Source: Pseudooceanicola endophyticus
Lineage (GTDB): Bacteria; Pseudomonadota; Alphaproteobacteria; Rhodobacterales; Rhodobacteraceae
NCBI RefSeq assembly: GCF_018760365.1
Contig: NZ_JAHIAB010000001.1
Coordinates: 141,813 to 205,812, forward strand
Direction: 5' to 3'
Length of the DNA stretch: 64,000 bases
The notes under the pieces were generated by a model. It saw only the letters and a program-made list of their open reading frames with translations, was not told where the DNA came from and ran no database searches. The position numbers and the translations under genes are program-made. Positions 18,104-27,291 of the stretch are shown here, piece after piece (the stretch's first letter is position 1; each line of letters opens with the position of its first letter).

Positions 18104-18124
18104 TCATCTGGCCATAAATATCCC
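18104..18124 (+). repeat. short interspersed extragenic repeat, copy 1
   Basis: The 21-bp core beginning TCATCTGGCCATAAATATCC recurs exactly at 31480-31500 on the opposite strand. Here it lies between the LLM oxidoreductase stop and the convergent PIN gene; the region to 18180 continues with GC-rich partially palindromic DNA (CACCGGTCCGCAAGGGCCGGT). I recall this core being very common in intergenic DNA of roseobacters and relatives. Confidence 0.75.
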
Positions 18125-18182
18125 CGCCGGAGGCACCGGTCCGCAAGGGCCGGTCCCCCTCCCGGGGCCGCTCCCCCCCGCC

Positions 18183-18740
18183 TCAGACCCCAAGCGCCTC
18201 CAGCGCCTTGCCGAGCCTGGGCAGCCGCGCCTTGCGCATCAGCGAGCGGATCGTCCAGTCCGACCCCGCCCCCGAGAGCGCCCGCGCCTGCCCCAGCACC
18301 CGCGTGCCCACGGTGCCCATGACCTCGGGCGATCCGGCGGCAAAGCCTGCCAGCAGCCCGTCGGGATCGGCGCGCGACACGCCTTCCTCGGCCAGCAGGT
18401 GACGGGGGAAATCCTTCGCATTCACGGTGACGATGGCATCGGCGGAACTGCCCACCGCCAGCGCCAGCACATGCAGGTCGTTCTCGTCGGGCAGCCAGAG
18501 CCGGCGCGCCACGCCCTCGGGCACGTCGCGCTCGGCGCGGGGCCAGGCGGCCCGCAGCAGCGCCACCTCGGCGCGCGCCTGCGCCTCGCCGGCCTCGCCC
18601 AGCTTGCGCGCGGCCCGCGCCCATTCCTCAAGGATGCGCGCCGACCAGACCGGCTCGTAAAGCCCGGCCTCGGCGGCGCCCATCAGCATTTCGCGCATCA
18701 CGGTCGGATAAAGGACGCAGGCGTCCAGAACCGCCCTCAT
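18183..18740 (-). CDS. PIN-domain protein (RSP_2648-like)
   Basis: A 185-aa PIN-like nuclease-fold protein. The N-terminus RAVLDACVLYP carries the first acidic residue; LPDENDLHVLALAVGSSADAIVTVNAKDFP gives the conserved Asp/Asn cluster of PIN domains. The C-terminus is a helical extension. I start at ATG 18740, where the PIN strand begins and where the ATG overlaps the upstream RNA methyltransferase stop by 4 bp; a longer frame to 18926 only covers that gene. PIN domains are usually RNases. There is no VapB-type antitoxin next to it, so it is not a typical toxin-antitoxin gene. Confidence 0.82.
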   Translation of the reverse strand: MRAVLDACVLYPTVMREMLMGAAEAGLYEPVWSARILEEWARAARKLGEAGEAQARAEVALLRAAWPRAERDVPEGVARRLWLPDENDLHVLALAVGSSADAIVTVNAKDFPRHLLAEEGVSRADPDGLLAGFAAGSPEVMGTVGTRVLGQARALSGAGSDWTIRSLMRKARLPRLGKALEALGV

Positions 18741-19945
18741 AGCCGGAAGAACAGCGCTTTCAGGTAGCCGCTCTCGGCCAGCTGGGGATGCATCGGATGA
18801 TCGGGGCCGGCAAAGCCCGTGTGGATCAGCGCCGAAGCCCGCCCCGTCCCGGCCAGCCCGCGCCCGATCCCCCGGATCGAGGCCTGACGGAACTTCGCCA
18901 GATCCGCCGCATGGGAACAGGAGCAAAGCCCGAGGTAGCCGCCCTCGGCCACCAGCGGCGCCGCCAGGCGGGCAATGCGCTCATAGGCGCGCAGACCGGC
19001 CTCCAGCGCCTGCTTGCTGGGCGCAAAGGCCGGCGGGTCGCAGATCACCACGTCGAACTGCGCGCCTTCACCGGCCAGCGCCTCCAGCTCGGCGAAGGCA
19101 TCGCCCTGGCGGGTGGTGAAGCGTTCCGCCGCCCCCATCGCCGCCGCGCCGCGCGCCGCGAGGTCCAGCGCCGGGGCCGAGCCATCGACCGCCGTGGCCG
19201 AGACCGCGCCCCCCGCCAGCGCCGCCAGCCCGAAGCCGCCGACATGGCTGAAGACATCCAACACCCGCGCGCCTTGCGACAGGCCCGCCGCGAAGGCATG
19301 GTTCGGGCGCTGGTCGTAGAACAGGCCGGTCTTCTGGCCGCCGGTCAGGTCGGCCATGTAGGTCGCGCCGTTCATCTGCACCGGCACCGGCGCCTCGGGG
19401 GCCGCGCCCAGCAGCACCGAGGACAGGTCGTCCAGACCTTCCAGGCCGCGCGCGCGGCCCGAAGCGTTCTTGAGGATGTTGGCCACCCCCGTCACCTCGG
19501 CCAGGGCGGCGGCCAGCGGTTCGATCAGCGCCTCGGCCCAGGCGGCGTTGGGCTGGATCACGCAGGTGTCGCCGAAACGGTCGATGATCACGCCCGGCAG
19601 GCCGTCGGCCTCGGCATGGACCAGCCGGTAGAAGGGCGCCGCATAGAGGCGCTCGCGCATTGCCAGCGCCCGGGACAGCCGCTTGGCGAACCAGGCCTGA
19701 TCGGGCAGGCCCGCGCCCGCCACGTCCAGCACCCGGCCGATGATCCGGCTTTCGGGGTTCACCGCGACCAGCGCGATGGGGGTGCGCTCCTCGTCCTGAA
19801 GCTCGGCGATGGTGCCGGGCGGCAGGGCCTTGGTGCGGCGGTCGGTGACCGCTTCGTTGGCAAAGACCCACGGGTGCCCGTGCCGGATCCGGCGGGCATC
19901 GGTCTTGGGTTTCAGGCGGAGGACGGGAAGATCGGGGGTGCTCAT
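18737..19945 (-). CDS. class I SAM-dependent RNA methyltransferase (RlmI-like, RSP_2647 type)
   Basis: A 402-aa methyltransferase with an N-terminal PUA domain (about 1-80; LRLKPKTDARRIRHGHPWVFANEAV) and a C-terminal Rossmann fold. Motif I is VLDVFSHVGGFGLAAL, and motif IV is VICDPPAFAPSK, followed by CSCSHAAD. This is the architecture of RlmI-type 23S rRNA cytosine-C5 methyltransferases; a Cys in CSCSH is the likely post-motif residue. The target base cannot be read from sequence. It is translationally coupled to the PIN protein gene downstream, which suggests a joint role in RNA metabolism. Confidence 0.88.
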   Translation of the reverse strand: MSTPDLPVLRLKPKTDARRIRHGHPWVFANEAVTDRRTKALPPGTIAELQDEERTPIALVAVNPESRIIGRVLDVAGAGLPDQAWFAKRLSRALAMRERLYAAPFYRLVHAEADGLPGVIIDRFGDTCVIQPNAAWAEALIEPLAAALAEVTGVANILKNASGRARGLEGLDDLSSVLLGAAPEAPVPVQMNGATYMADLTGGQKTGLFYDQRPNHAFAAGLSQGARVLDVFSHVGGFGLAALAGGAVSATAVDGSAPALDLAARGAAAMGAAERFTTRQGDAFAELEALAGEGAQFDVVICDPPAFAPSKQALEAGLRAYERIARLAAPLVAEGGYLGLCSCSHAADLAKFRQASIRGIGRGLAGTGRASALIHTGFAGPDHPMHPQLAESGYLKALFFRL

Positions 19946-20037
19946 GGCGCTTCCTCTACAGGCTTCCGCGCGCCCCGGGAAGCCGGGAACTGCACGAAAG
20001 CGGCCCGCGATCCCGCAACGGCGTCAGGATCGCGGCC

Positions 20038-20706
20038 TCAGCCCCGGGGCCGGATCGGCGCCACCCGCTCCGGCAGCTCCGCCGGAGGGACCGGCGGGAC
20101 CGGTGGCAACGGGCACAGGCCCAGCACCACGACCCCCAGGACATCGACCAGCTTCCGGGTGATCCGGTAGCGCTGCGTCTCGCCCCGCGCCTCGGCGGCA
20201 CGGGCCCTTGCCCCGCCGTAGCCGCGAAGCTGGAGGCTCACCAGATGCGCCGGCACCACCACCGCGCCGGTCGCGGGATCCGTCAGCGTGACTTCGAACC
20301 GCAGGCTGTGCCAGCCCCCGATCCACGCCCGCGCCGTCTCGGACAGGGCATGGAAATAGGCGACCTGCAGCGTTGCCACCACCGGGCGCCCGCCGTTCGA
20401 GCGCGCGAAGGCCTCCTCTGCCGCCTCCAGGAAGATCTGCTGCACCTGGGCATGGCGATCCCCCGGCGGGTCGCCGTGCCAGACGATGTCGCCCAGCGGG
20501 TAGTAGCCGGTGCCCTCGGCCACCGAGAGCGCGCGCGGCACCCGCACGATCACCCCCCGGACATCATAGCGCGAGAGCGCCTCCGCCCCGCTGCGGCAGG
20601 CCTCGGACCGGGCCCCGGAACCCGGGTCCGGGACAGGGTCCGGACCGGCGCATCCGGCCAATGCCAGGCAGAGCAGCAATGCCCTCCGGATCCGTCCCTG
20701 TGCCAT
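20038..20706 (-). CDS. DUF6778-type lipoprotein
   Basis: A 222-aa predicted lipoprotein. The start is ATG 20706 because GGAGG (20713-20717, minus strand) is then 6 bp away, and the signal peptide RRALLLCLALAGC ends in a lipobox with Cys at about 20. The mature part contains YDVRGVIVRVPRALSVAEGTGYYPLGDIVWHGDPPGDRHAQV, which I recognise as the DUF6778 pattern, then a beta-rich domain and a Pro-rich tail (PLPPVPPVPPAELPE). Function is unknown. It is divergent from edd. Confidence 0.75.
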   Translation of the reverse strand: MAQGRIRRALLLCLALAGCAGPDPVPDPGSGARSEACRSGAEALSRYDVRGVIVRVPRALSVAEGTGYYPLGDIVWHGDPPGDRHAQVQQIFLEAAEEAFARSNGGRPVVATLQVAYFHALSETARAWIGGWHSLRFEVTLTDPATGAVVVPAHLVSLQLRGYGGARARAAEARGETQRYRITRKLVDVLGVVVLGLCPLPPVPPVPPAELPERVAPIRPRG

Positions 20707-20860
20707 CGCCATCCTCCGCCGCGCTTGCCCTGCCCGCCCAGTTACAACCTGAGCGTGTCCTTCTGGCAAGAGATTAAGGTTGCAGCACCACCCGGCCCGG
20801 CCCTACCTTCTAGCTGTCCCCGCAGGCAGGCCGGAACGAAGGGCTGGTAAGACCTCGGTG

Positions 20861-20870
20861 TTAGCGCTAA
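20861..20870. promoter_or_regulatory. LacI-family-type operator upstream of edd
   Basis: TTAGCGCTAA is a perfect 10-bp palindrome with the central CG step typical of LacI-family regulator sites. It lies 60 bp before the edd ATG, in the 224-bp divergent region, where a repressor of the Entner-Doudoroff genes would act. No LacI-family gene is in the window. Confidence 0.55.
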
Positions 20871-20930
20871 ACCGCGCAAAGTGAGATTGATGCTGCGACC
20901 AGCTCCGAAGCCAGATTGGAGGCCTCGACC

Positions 20931-22733
<1,803 letters not shown>

Positions 22734-22745
22734 CCGGAGAGAGTG

Positions 22746-23390
22746 ATGATCACCGCCGAATACGCCTCGAAAGAGGCCCTGAAGATTGCCAACCTCGCGC
22801 CCGTGATCCCGGTGCTGGTGGTGCATGATGCCGCCATCGCCCGCCCGCTGGCCGAGGCGCTGGTTGCCGGTGGCCTGCCGGCGCTGGAAGTGACCCTGCG
22901 CACCCCCGCGGCCCTCGACGTGATCCGCGAGATGGCACAGGTCGAGGGCGGCGTGGTCGGCGCGGGCTCCATCCTGACGCCGGAAATGGTGACCCAGGTC
23001 GTCGAGGCGGGCGCGAAGTTCGGCGTCTCTCCGGGCTCCACCGACAAGGTGCTGGATGCCGCCGAGGCCGCCGATCTGCCGATGCTGCCCGGTGCCGCCA
23101 CCGCCTCCGAAGTGATGAAGCTGCTGGAACGCGGCTACACCATGCAGAAGTTCTTCCCCGCCGAGATCGCCGGTGGCGCCGCCGCCATCAAGGCCATCGG
23201 CGCGCCGATCCCGGGCGTCACCTTCTGCCCGACCGGCGGCGTCAGCCCGAAGAACGCCATGGACTACCTGTCGCTGAAGAACATCGTCTGCGTCGGCGGT
23301 TCCTGGGTCTGCCCGCAGTCCCTGATCGACGCGAAGGACTGGAAAGGGATCGAGGAGCTGGCGCGCGAAGCGTCGCAACTCGGCAAGTAA
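22746..23390 (+). CDS. eda: KDPG/KHG aldolase
   Basis: A 214-aa class I aldolase cleaving KDPG to pyruvate and glyceraldehyde 3-phosphate. Motifs: PVIPVLVVHD, GLPALEVTLRTPAAL with the active-site Glu, and the Schiff-base Lys in MQKFFPAEIAGG, then FCPTGGVSPKNAMDYL. The start is ATG 22746 after CCGGAGAGAG; an in-frame GTG directly before it is less likely. It is co-transcribed with edd. Confidence 0.96.
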   Translation: MITAEYASKEALKIANLAPVIPVLVVHDAAIARPLAEALVAGGLPALEVTLRTPAALDVIREMAQVEGGVVGAGSILTPEMVTQVVEAGAKFGVSPGSTDKVLDAAEAADLPMLPGAATASEVMKLLERGYTMQKFFPAEIAGGAAAIKAIGAPIPGVTFCPTGGVSPKNAMDYLSLKNIVCVGGSWVCPQSLIDAKDWKGIEELAREASQLGK

Positions 23391-23408
23391 GCCCCTATCA
23401 GGTCACAC

Positions 23409-23436
23409 AAAAGGGCGCCCCGCAGGGCGCCCTTTT
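23409..23436 (+). terminator. intrinsic terminator of edd-eda
   Basis: AAAAGGGCGCCC (23409-23420) and GGGCGCCCTTTT (23425-23436) form a perfect 12-bp stem with a CGCA tetraloop, ending in TTTT. It begins 19 bp after the eda stop. The A/T ends make it potentially bidirectional. Confidence 0.92.
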
Positions 23437-23494
23437 CGCATCCCGCCCGCGAAATCCCGTTGACGCATCCGCCGCCCCGCCGCACGGTCGCCCC

Positions 23495-26305
23495 ATGGAT
23501 GACGCGCTGAAGATCTCCCGCCTGCCCCGCCCCTTCGACCCCGACCGGGGCGCCGAGGTCCTTGCCCTGCTGCCCGGCCTTGAAGGCGACCTGCCCGCGC
23601 TGATCGCGGGCACCGGCGGCACGTCTCCCTACCTCGCCGGGCTGATCGCCAGGGAGGCCGACTGGCTGCGCAGCTCCGGCGCGCTGGAGACGCCGCAGGC
23701 CGCCCTTGCCGCCGAGGCCGCGCGGCTGAGCGACATCGCCCCCGACCAGATCCCGACCGAGCTGCGCCGCGCCAAGCGCCGCTTCGCCCTGATGATCGCG
23801 CTCTGCGACCTCTCGGGCGCCTGGCCGCTGGAAAAGGTGACCGGCGCGCTGACCGATTTCGGCGATCTGGCGGCGGGGCTGGCGCTGCGCGCGGCGCTTG
23901 CCGCCGAGATCCGCCGCAAGAAGCTGCCCGGCATGAGCGAGGACGACCTGGAGACCTGCTGCGGCATGGTCCTGCTTGCAATGGGCAAGATGGGCGCGCA
24001 TGAGCTCAACTACTCCTCCGACATCGACCTGATCGCGCTTTACGACGAGCGCCGCTACGAGGACGTGCAGGAGGCCCGCCCGGCGCTGATCCGCGCCACC
24101 CGCAAGATGGCGGCGACGCTCTCGGACATCACCGCAGAGGGCTACGTGTTCCGCACCGACCTGCGGCTGCGTCCCGACCCTTCGGTCACCCCGGTCTGCG
24201 TCGGCATGGCGGCGGCGGAACGCTACTACGAAAGCCTCGGGCGGACCTGGGAACGCGCCGCCTACATCAAGGCCCGCGCCGCGGTGGGCGATCTGGCGGC
24301 GGGGGCCGAATTCCTCGATGACCTGCGCCCCTTCGTCTGGCGGCGCCACCTTGATTATGCGGCGATCCAGGACGCCCATGCGGTGCGCCTCGCCATCCGC
24401 GAGAACAAGGGCTTCTTCGGCCCGCTGTCGCTGCCCGGCCACGACATGAAGCTGGGGCGCGGCGGCATCCGAGAGATCGAGTTCTTCGCCCAGTTCCACC
24501 AGCTGATCGCCGGGGGGCGTGACCCGTCGCTGCGCATCCGCCCCACGGTTCCGGCGCTGAAGCGACTGGCGGAACAGGGCTGGGTGCCGACCGAGACCGC
24601 CCAGATCCTGTCGCGCCACTACCGCGCCCACCGCGAGGTCGAGCACCGCATCCAGATGCTGAACGACGCCCAGACCCATTCCCTGCCCGCCGGTCCCGAG
24701 GGGCTGGGGCGGCTGGCGGCGCTGATGGGGCGGGACGAGGCAGAGCTGGCCGCCGACATCAAGGCCCGCCTCGAAGAGGTCCACGACGTGACCGAGGCCT
24801 TCTTTGCCCCCGAGAACGGCGGCGCCGAACCTGCCCCGCATCTGGAGTTCGACGAGGAGATCGTCGCGCGCTGGCGCAGCTATCCGGCGCTGTCCTCGGG
24901 CCGCGCGCGCGAGATCTTCGCGCGCCTGCGTCCGCAGCTTCTGGACGCGCTGGCCCGCGCTGCCCGCCCCGAAGAGGCGCTGAGCGCCTTCGACGGCTTC
25001 CTGCGCGGCCTGCCCGCCGGCGTGCAGCTTTTCGCCCTGTTCGAGGCCAATCCCCACCTGATCGACCTGCTGGGCGACATCGTGGGCACCGCGCCGGATC
25101 TGGCGCTGTATCTCAGCCGCAATTCCGGCGTCTTCGATGCGGTGATCGGCGGGCGCTTCTTCTCGGACTGGCCGGGGCTGGAGAGCCTGCGCGAGGAGCT
25201 GCGCGGCGTCATCGCCCAGGAGGACGATTACGAGGCCCGCCTCGACGCCGCCCGGCGCTGGCAGAAGGAATGGCATTTCCGCATCGGCGTGCACCATCTG
25301 CGCGGCCTCGTGCCGCCGCAGGAGGCGGGGCGCGAATATGCCGAGCTGGCCGAGGCCGTGGTCAGCGCGCTCTGGCCGACGGTGCAGGCCGAATTCGCCG
25401 CCCGCCACGGGCTGCCGCCGGGACGCGGCGCGGTGGTGATGGGGATGGGCTCCATCGGGGCGGGGCGGCTGAATGCGCGCTCGGACCTCGATCTGATCGT
25501 GATCTACGATCCCGCCGATCAGGAAACCTCCGACGGGGCCCGCCCGCTGCCTGCGCGCACCTATTACGCCCGCCTGACCCAGGCGCTGGTGACCGCGCTT
25601 TCCGCCCCGACCGCCGAGGGGCGGCTTTACGAGGTCGACATGCGGCTGCGCCCCTCCGGCAACCAGGGGCCCGTCGCGACCTCCCTGCCCGCCTACCGCG
25701 ACTACCAGGAGAACCACGCCTGGACCTGGGAACACCTGGCGCTGACCCGCGCCCGGGTGATTGCCGGCCCCGAGGATCTGGCCGCCGATGTGATGGCCTT
25801 CCGCGACGGGCTGCTGAAGCGTGGCCGCGCCCCCGGTCCGGTGCTGCGCGACGTCGCCGAGATGCGCGCCCGAATCGCCGCCGCGCGCGGGCCCTCCTCG
25901 GTCTGGGACGTCAAGGTCGGCCCCGGGCGCAACCAGGAGATCGAGCTGATGGCCCAGTCCGGCGGCCTTGTCGCCGGCAATCCGGAGGGCTGGGTCGGCG
26001 ACGGGCTGCGCCTGGCGCAGGAAAGCGGCTGGATGACACCGGCAGAGCGCGACACCCTGACCGAAACCTACCGGCTGCTGTGGTCGGTGGGCCAGGTCGG
26101 CAAGCTGCTGAGCGATCGCACCCTCGATCCCGGCGGGATCGGCGAGGGCGGCCGCACCCTGCTGCTGCGCGACACCGGCGCCGAAAGCATCGCGGCGCTT
26201 TCGGAGCGGCTGGAGGCCGCGACCCGGGCCGCCGCAGAGGCCATCGACACCATCCTCGCGCGCGAGGCCGCGCCGGAAGAGAGCGCCGGGGACGCGGCGC
26301 CGTGA
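23495..26305 (+). CDS. glnE: bifunctional glutamine synthetase adenylyltransferase/adenylyl-removing enzyme
   Basis: A 936-aa GlnE that adenylylates and deadenylylates glutamine synthetase in response to PII. Two nucleotidyltransferase domains are visible: the N-terminal removase half with GKMGAHELNYSSDIDLIALYD (about 165-185) and KLGRGGIREIEFFAQ (about 318-332), and the C-terminal adenylylase half with GSIGAGRLNARSDLDLIVIYDP (about 651-672) and DMRLRPSGNQGP. Length is full. The stop overlaps the following small gene by 4 bp (GTGA). No obvious ribosome-binding site precedes ATG 23495. Confidence 0.96.
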   Translation: MDDALKISRLPRPFDPDRGAEVLALLPGLEGDLPALIAGTGGTSPYLAGLIAREADWLRSSGALETPQAALAAEAARLSDIAPDQIPTELRRAKRRFALMIALCDLSGAWPLEKVTGALTDFGDLAAGLALRAALAAEIRRKKLPGMSEDDLETCCGMVLLAMGKMGAHELNYSSDIDLIALYDERRYEDVQEARPALIRATRKMAATLSDITAEGYVFRTDLRLRPDPSVTPVCVGMAAAERYYESLGRTWERAAYIKARAAVGDLAAGAEFLDDLRPFVWRRHLDYAAIQDAHAVRLAIRENKGFFGPLSLPGHDMKLGRGGIREIEFFAQFHQLIAGGRDPSLRIRPTVPALKRLAEQGWVPTETAQILSRHYRAHREVEHRIQMLNDAQTHSLPAGPEGLGRLAALMGRDEAELAADIKARLEEVHDVTEAFFAPENGGAEPAPHLEFDEEIVARWRSYPALSSGRAREIFARLRPQLLDALARAARPEEALSAFDGFLRGLPAGVQLFALFEANPHLIDLLGDIVGTAPDLALYLSRNSGVFDAVIGGRFFSDWPGLESLREELRGVIAQEDDYEARLDAARRWQKEWHFRIGVHHLRGLVPPQEAGREYAELAEAVVSALWPTVQAEFAARHGLPPGRGAVVMGMGSIGAGRLNARSDLDLIVIYDPADQETSDGARPLPARTYYARLTQALVTALSAPTAEGRLYEVDMRLRPSGNQGPVATSLPAYRDYQENHAWTWEHLALTRARVIAGPEDLAADVMAFRDGLLKRGRAPGPVLRDVAEMRARIAAARGPSSVWDVKVGPGRNQEIELMAQSGGLVAGNPEGWVGDGLRLAQESGWMTPAERDTLTETYRLLWSVGQVGKLLSDRTLDPGGIGEGGRTLLLRDTGAESIAALSERLEAATRAAAEAIDTILAREAAPEESAGDAAP

Positions 26306-26583
26306 AGGGCGACCGGGCGGATCCGAAGGCGCTGATCCGGGAAGCCTACCGGATCGAGGCGATCACCGAGGCCGAATGCCGTTCGATCCTGATGGATTGG
26401 GCCCTGAGTCTACCCCCCGACCAGCCGCAGGAGGCCGCCCTGAAGGTGCTGCTGCAACGCCACGGAGAGGCCGCCCCCGGCCACCCGATGAGTGCGCTGC
26501 TGCGCCAGGGGCTGGACCCGGCGGGAGCGCGGGGGCGCCGCGGCGGCTGGCGCGCCCGCCGAACCGACCAATCCCCGGGCTGA
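26302..26583 (+). CDS. small conserved-looking protein coupled to glnE
   Basis: A 93-aa ORF starting at GTG 26302, overlapping the glnE stop by 4 bp (GTGA). The first 70 residues are helical with an ordered pattern (IREAYRIEAITEAECRSILMDWALSLP, then AALKVLLQRHGEAAPGHPMSALLRQGL); the tail is basic and disordered (RGRRGGWRARR). Codon use matches neighbours. I do not know the family. Coupling suggests production with GlnE, perhaps a small partner, but there is no direct evidence. Confidence 0.65.
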   Translation: MKGDRADPKALIREAYRIEAITEAECRSILMDWALSLPPDQPQEAALKVLLQRHGEAAPGHPMSALLRQGLDPAGARGRRGGWRARRTDQSPG

Positions 26584-26660
26584 CGCTTAGTCCGGCGCGA
26601 AAGCCGTGTCACAACTTCTGGATATTGGGCGGGACGGCCCCAATTCCCCTCATAGGGGCA

Positions 26661-26688
26661 TTGATGTATGCAGCATTGTGACGATAAG
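26661..26688 (+). promoter_or_regulatory. candidate promoter of the Nudix gene
   Basis: TTGATG (26661-26666) and GATAAG (26683-26688) are separated by 16 bp in a locally AT-rich stretch, 47 bp before the GTG start. Moderate match. Confidence 0.45.
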
Positions 26689-26734
26689 GAAGCCGGAACC
26701 TGCCCTGGGTGGTCCGGGCAAAGGAGGTGAACCC

Positions 26735-27259
26735 GTGTTCTCGCGCTTTATGACCGATTTTCTCGCGCCGCTGATGCGCCGCCCGGCCCGTTACCAGGTC
26801 TCGGCGCTGTGCTATCGCTTCACCGCGGACGGCACGCCCGAGATCCTGCTGGTCACCTCCCGCGATACCGGGCGCTGGATCCTGCCCAAGGGCTGGCCGA
26901 AGAACGGGCGTTCCGGCGGCGGCACCGCCATCGAGGAAGCCTGGGAAGAGGCGGGGGTGAAACCCGCGCCCCGCGATCCGCTGAAGATCGGCCGCTACCG
27001 CTACAAGAAACGCCTCACCGGTGGCCTGCCGGTGGAGACGGTGGTGGATGTCTACGCCATCGAGGTGATCCGCCTGTTCGACGAGTTCCCCGAAATGGAC
27101 GAACGCGAACGTCACTGGAAACTGCCGCTCGACGCCGCCGAGCTGGTGAATGAACCCGACCTCAAGATCCTGCTGCGCAACCTGCCCCAGCTGCCCTCGG
27201 GCCCCGAGGCCCATTCGCAGGCATATCCGCAGGACAGCACCAAGCCGAACGGAGGCTGA
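26735..27259 (+). CDS. Nudix hydrolase
   Basis: A 174-aa Nudix protein. The Nudix box appears as GWPKNGRSGGGTAIEEAWEEAGV (residues about 51-73), matching GX5EX7REUXEEXGU except that the first Glu is replaced by Gly/Ser-region residues and Arg by Ala-Trp; it is similar to diphosphoinositol-polyphosphate-phosphohydrolase-type proteins (RYQVSALCYRF, WILPKGWP). The start is GTG 26735: AAGGAGGTGA (26721-26730) is a full-strength anti-SD match ending 4 bp before it. The substrate is unknown. It precedes the phosphate transporter by 32 bp. Confidence 0.88.
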   Translation: MFSRFMTDFLAPLMRRPARYQVSALCYRFTADGTPEILLVTSRDTGRWILPKGWPKNGRSGGGTAIEEAWEEAGVKPAPRDPLKIGRYRYKKRLTGGLPVETVVDVYAIEVIRLFDEFPEMDERERHWKLPLDAAELVNEPDLKILLRNLPQLPSGPEAHSQAYPQDSTKPNGG

Positions 27260-27291
27260 CCCGCCCCGCCCGGGCGGCCGGACTGTATCCC

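Noticed and set aside
18183-18740. VapC-type toxin-antitoxin system
   Set aside because: The PIN protein is longer than VapC, has no VapB-like gene upstream, and is coupled to an RNA methyltransferase instead.
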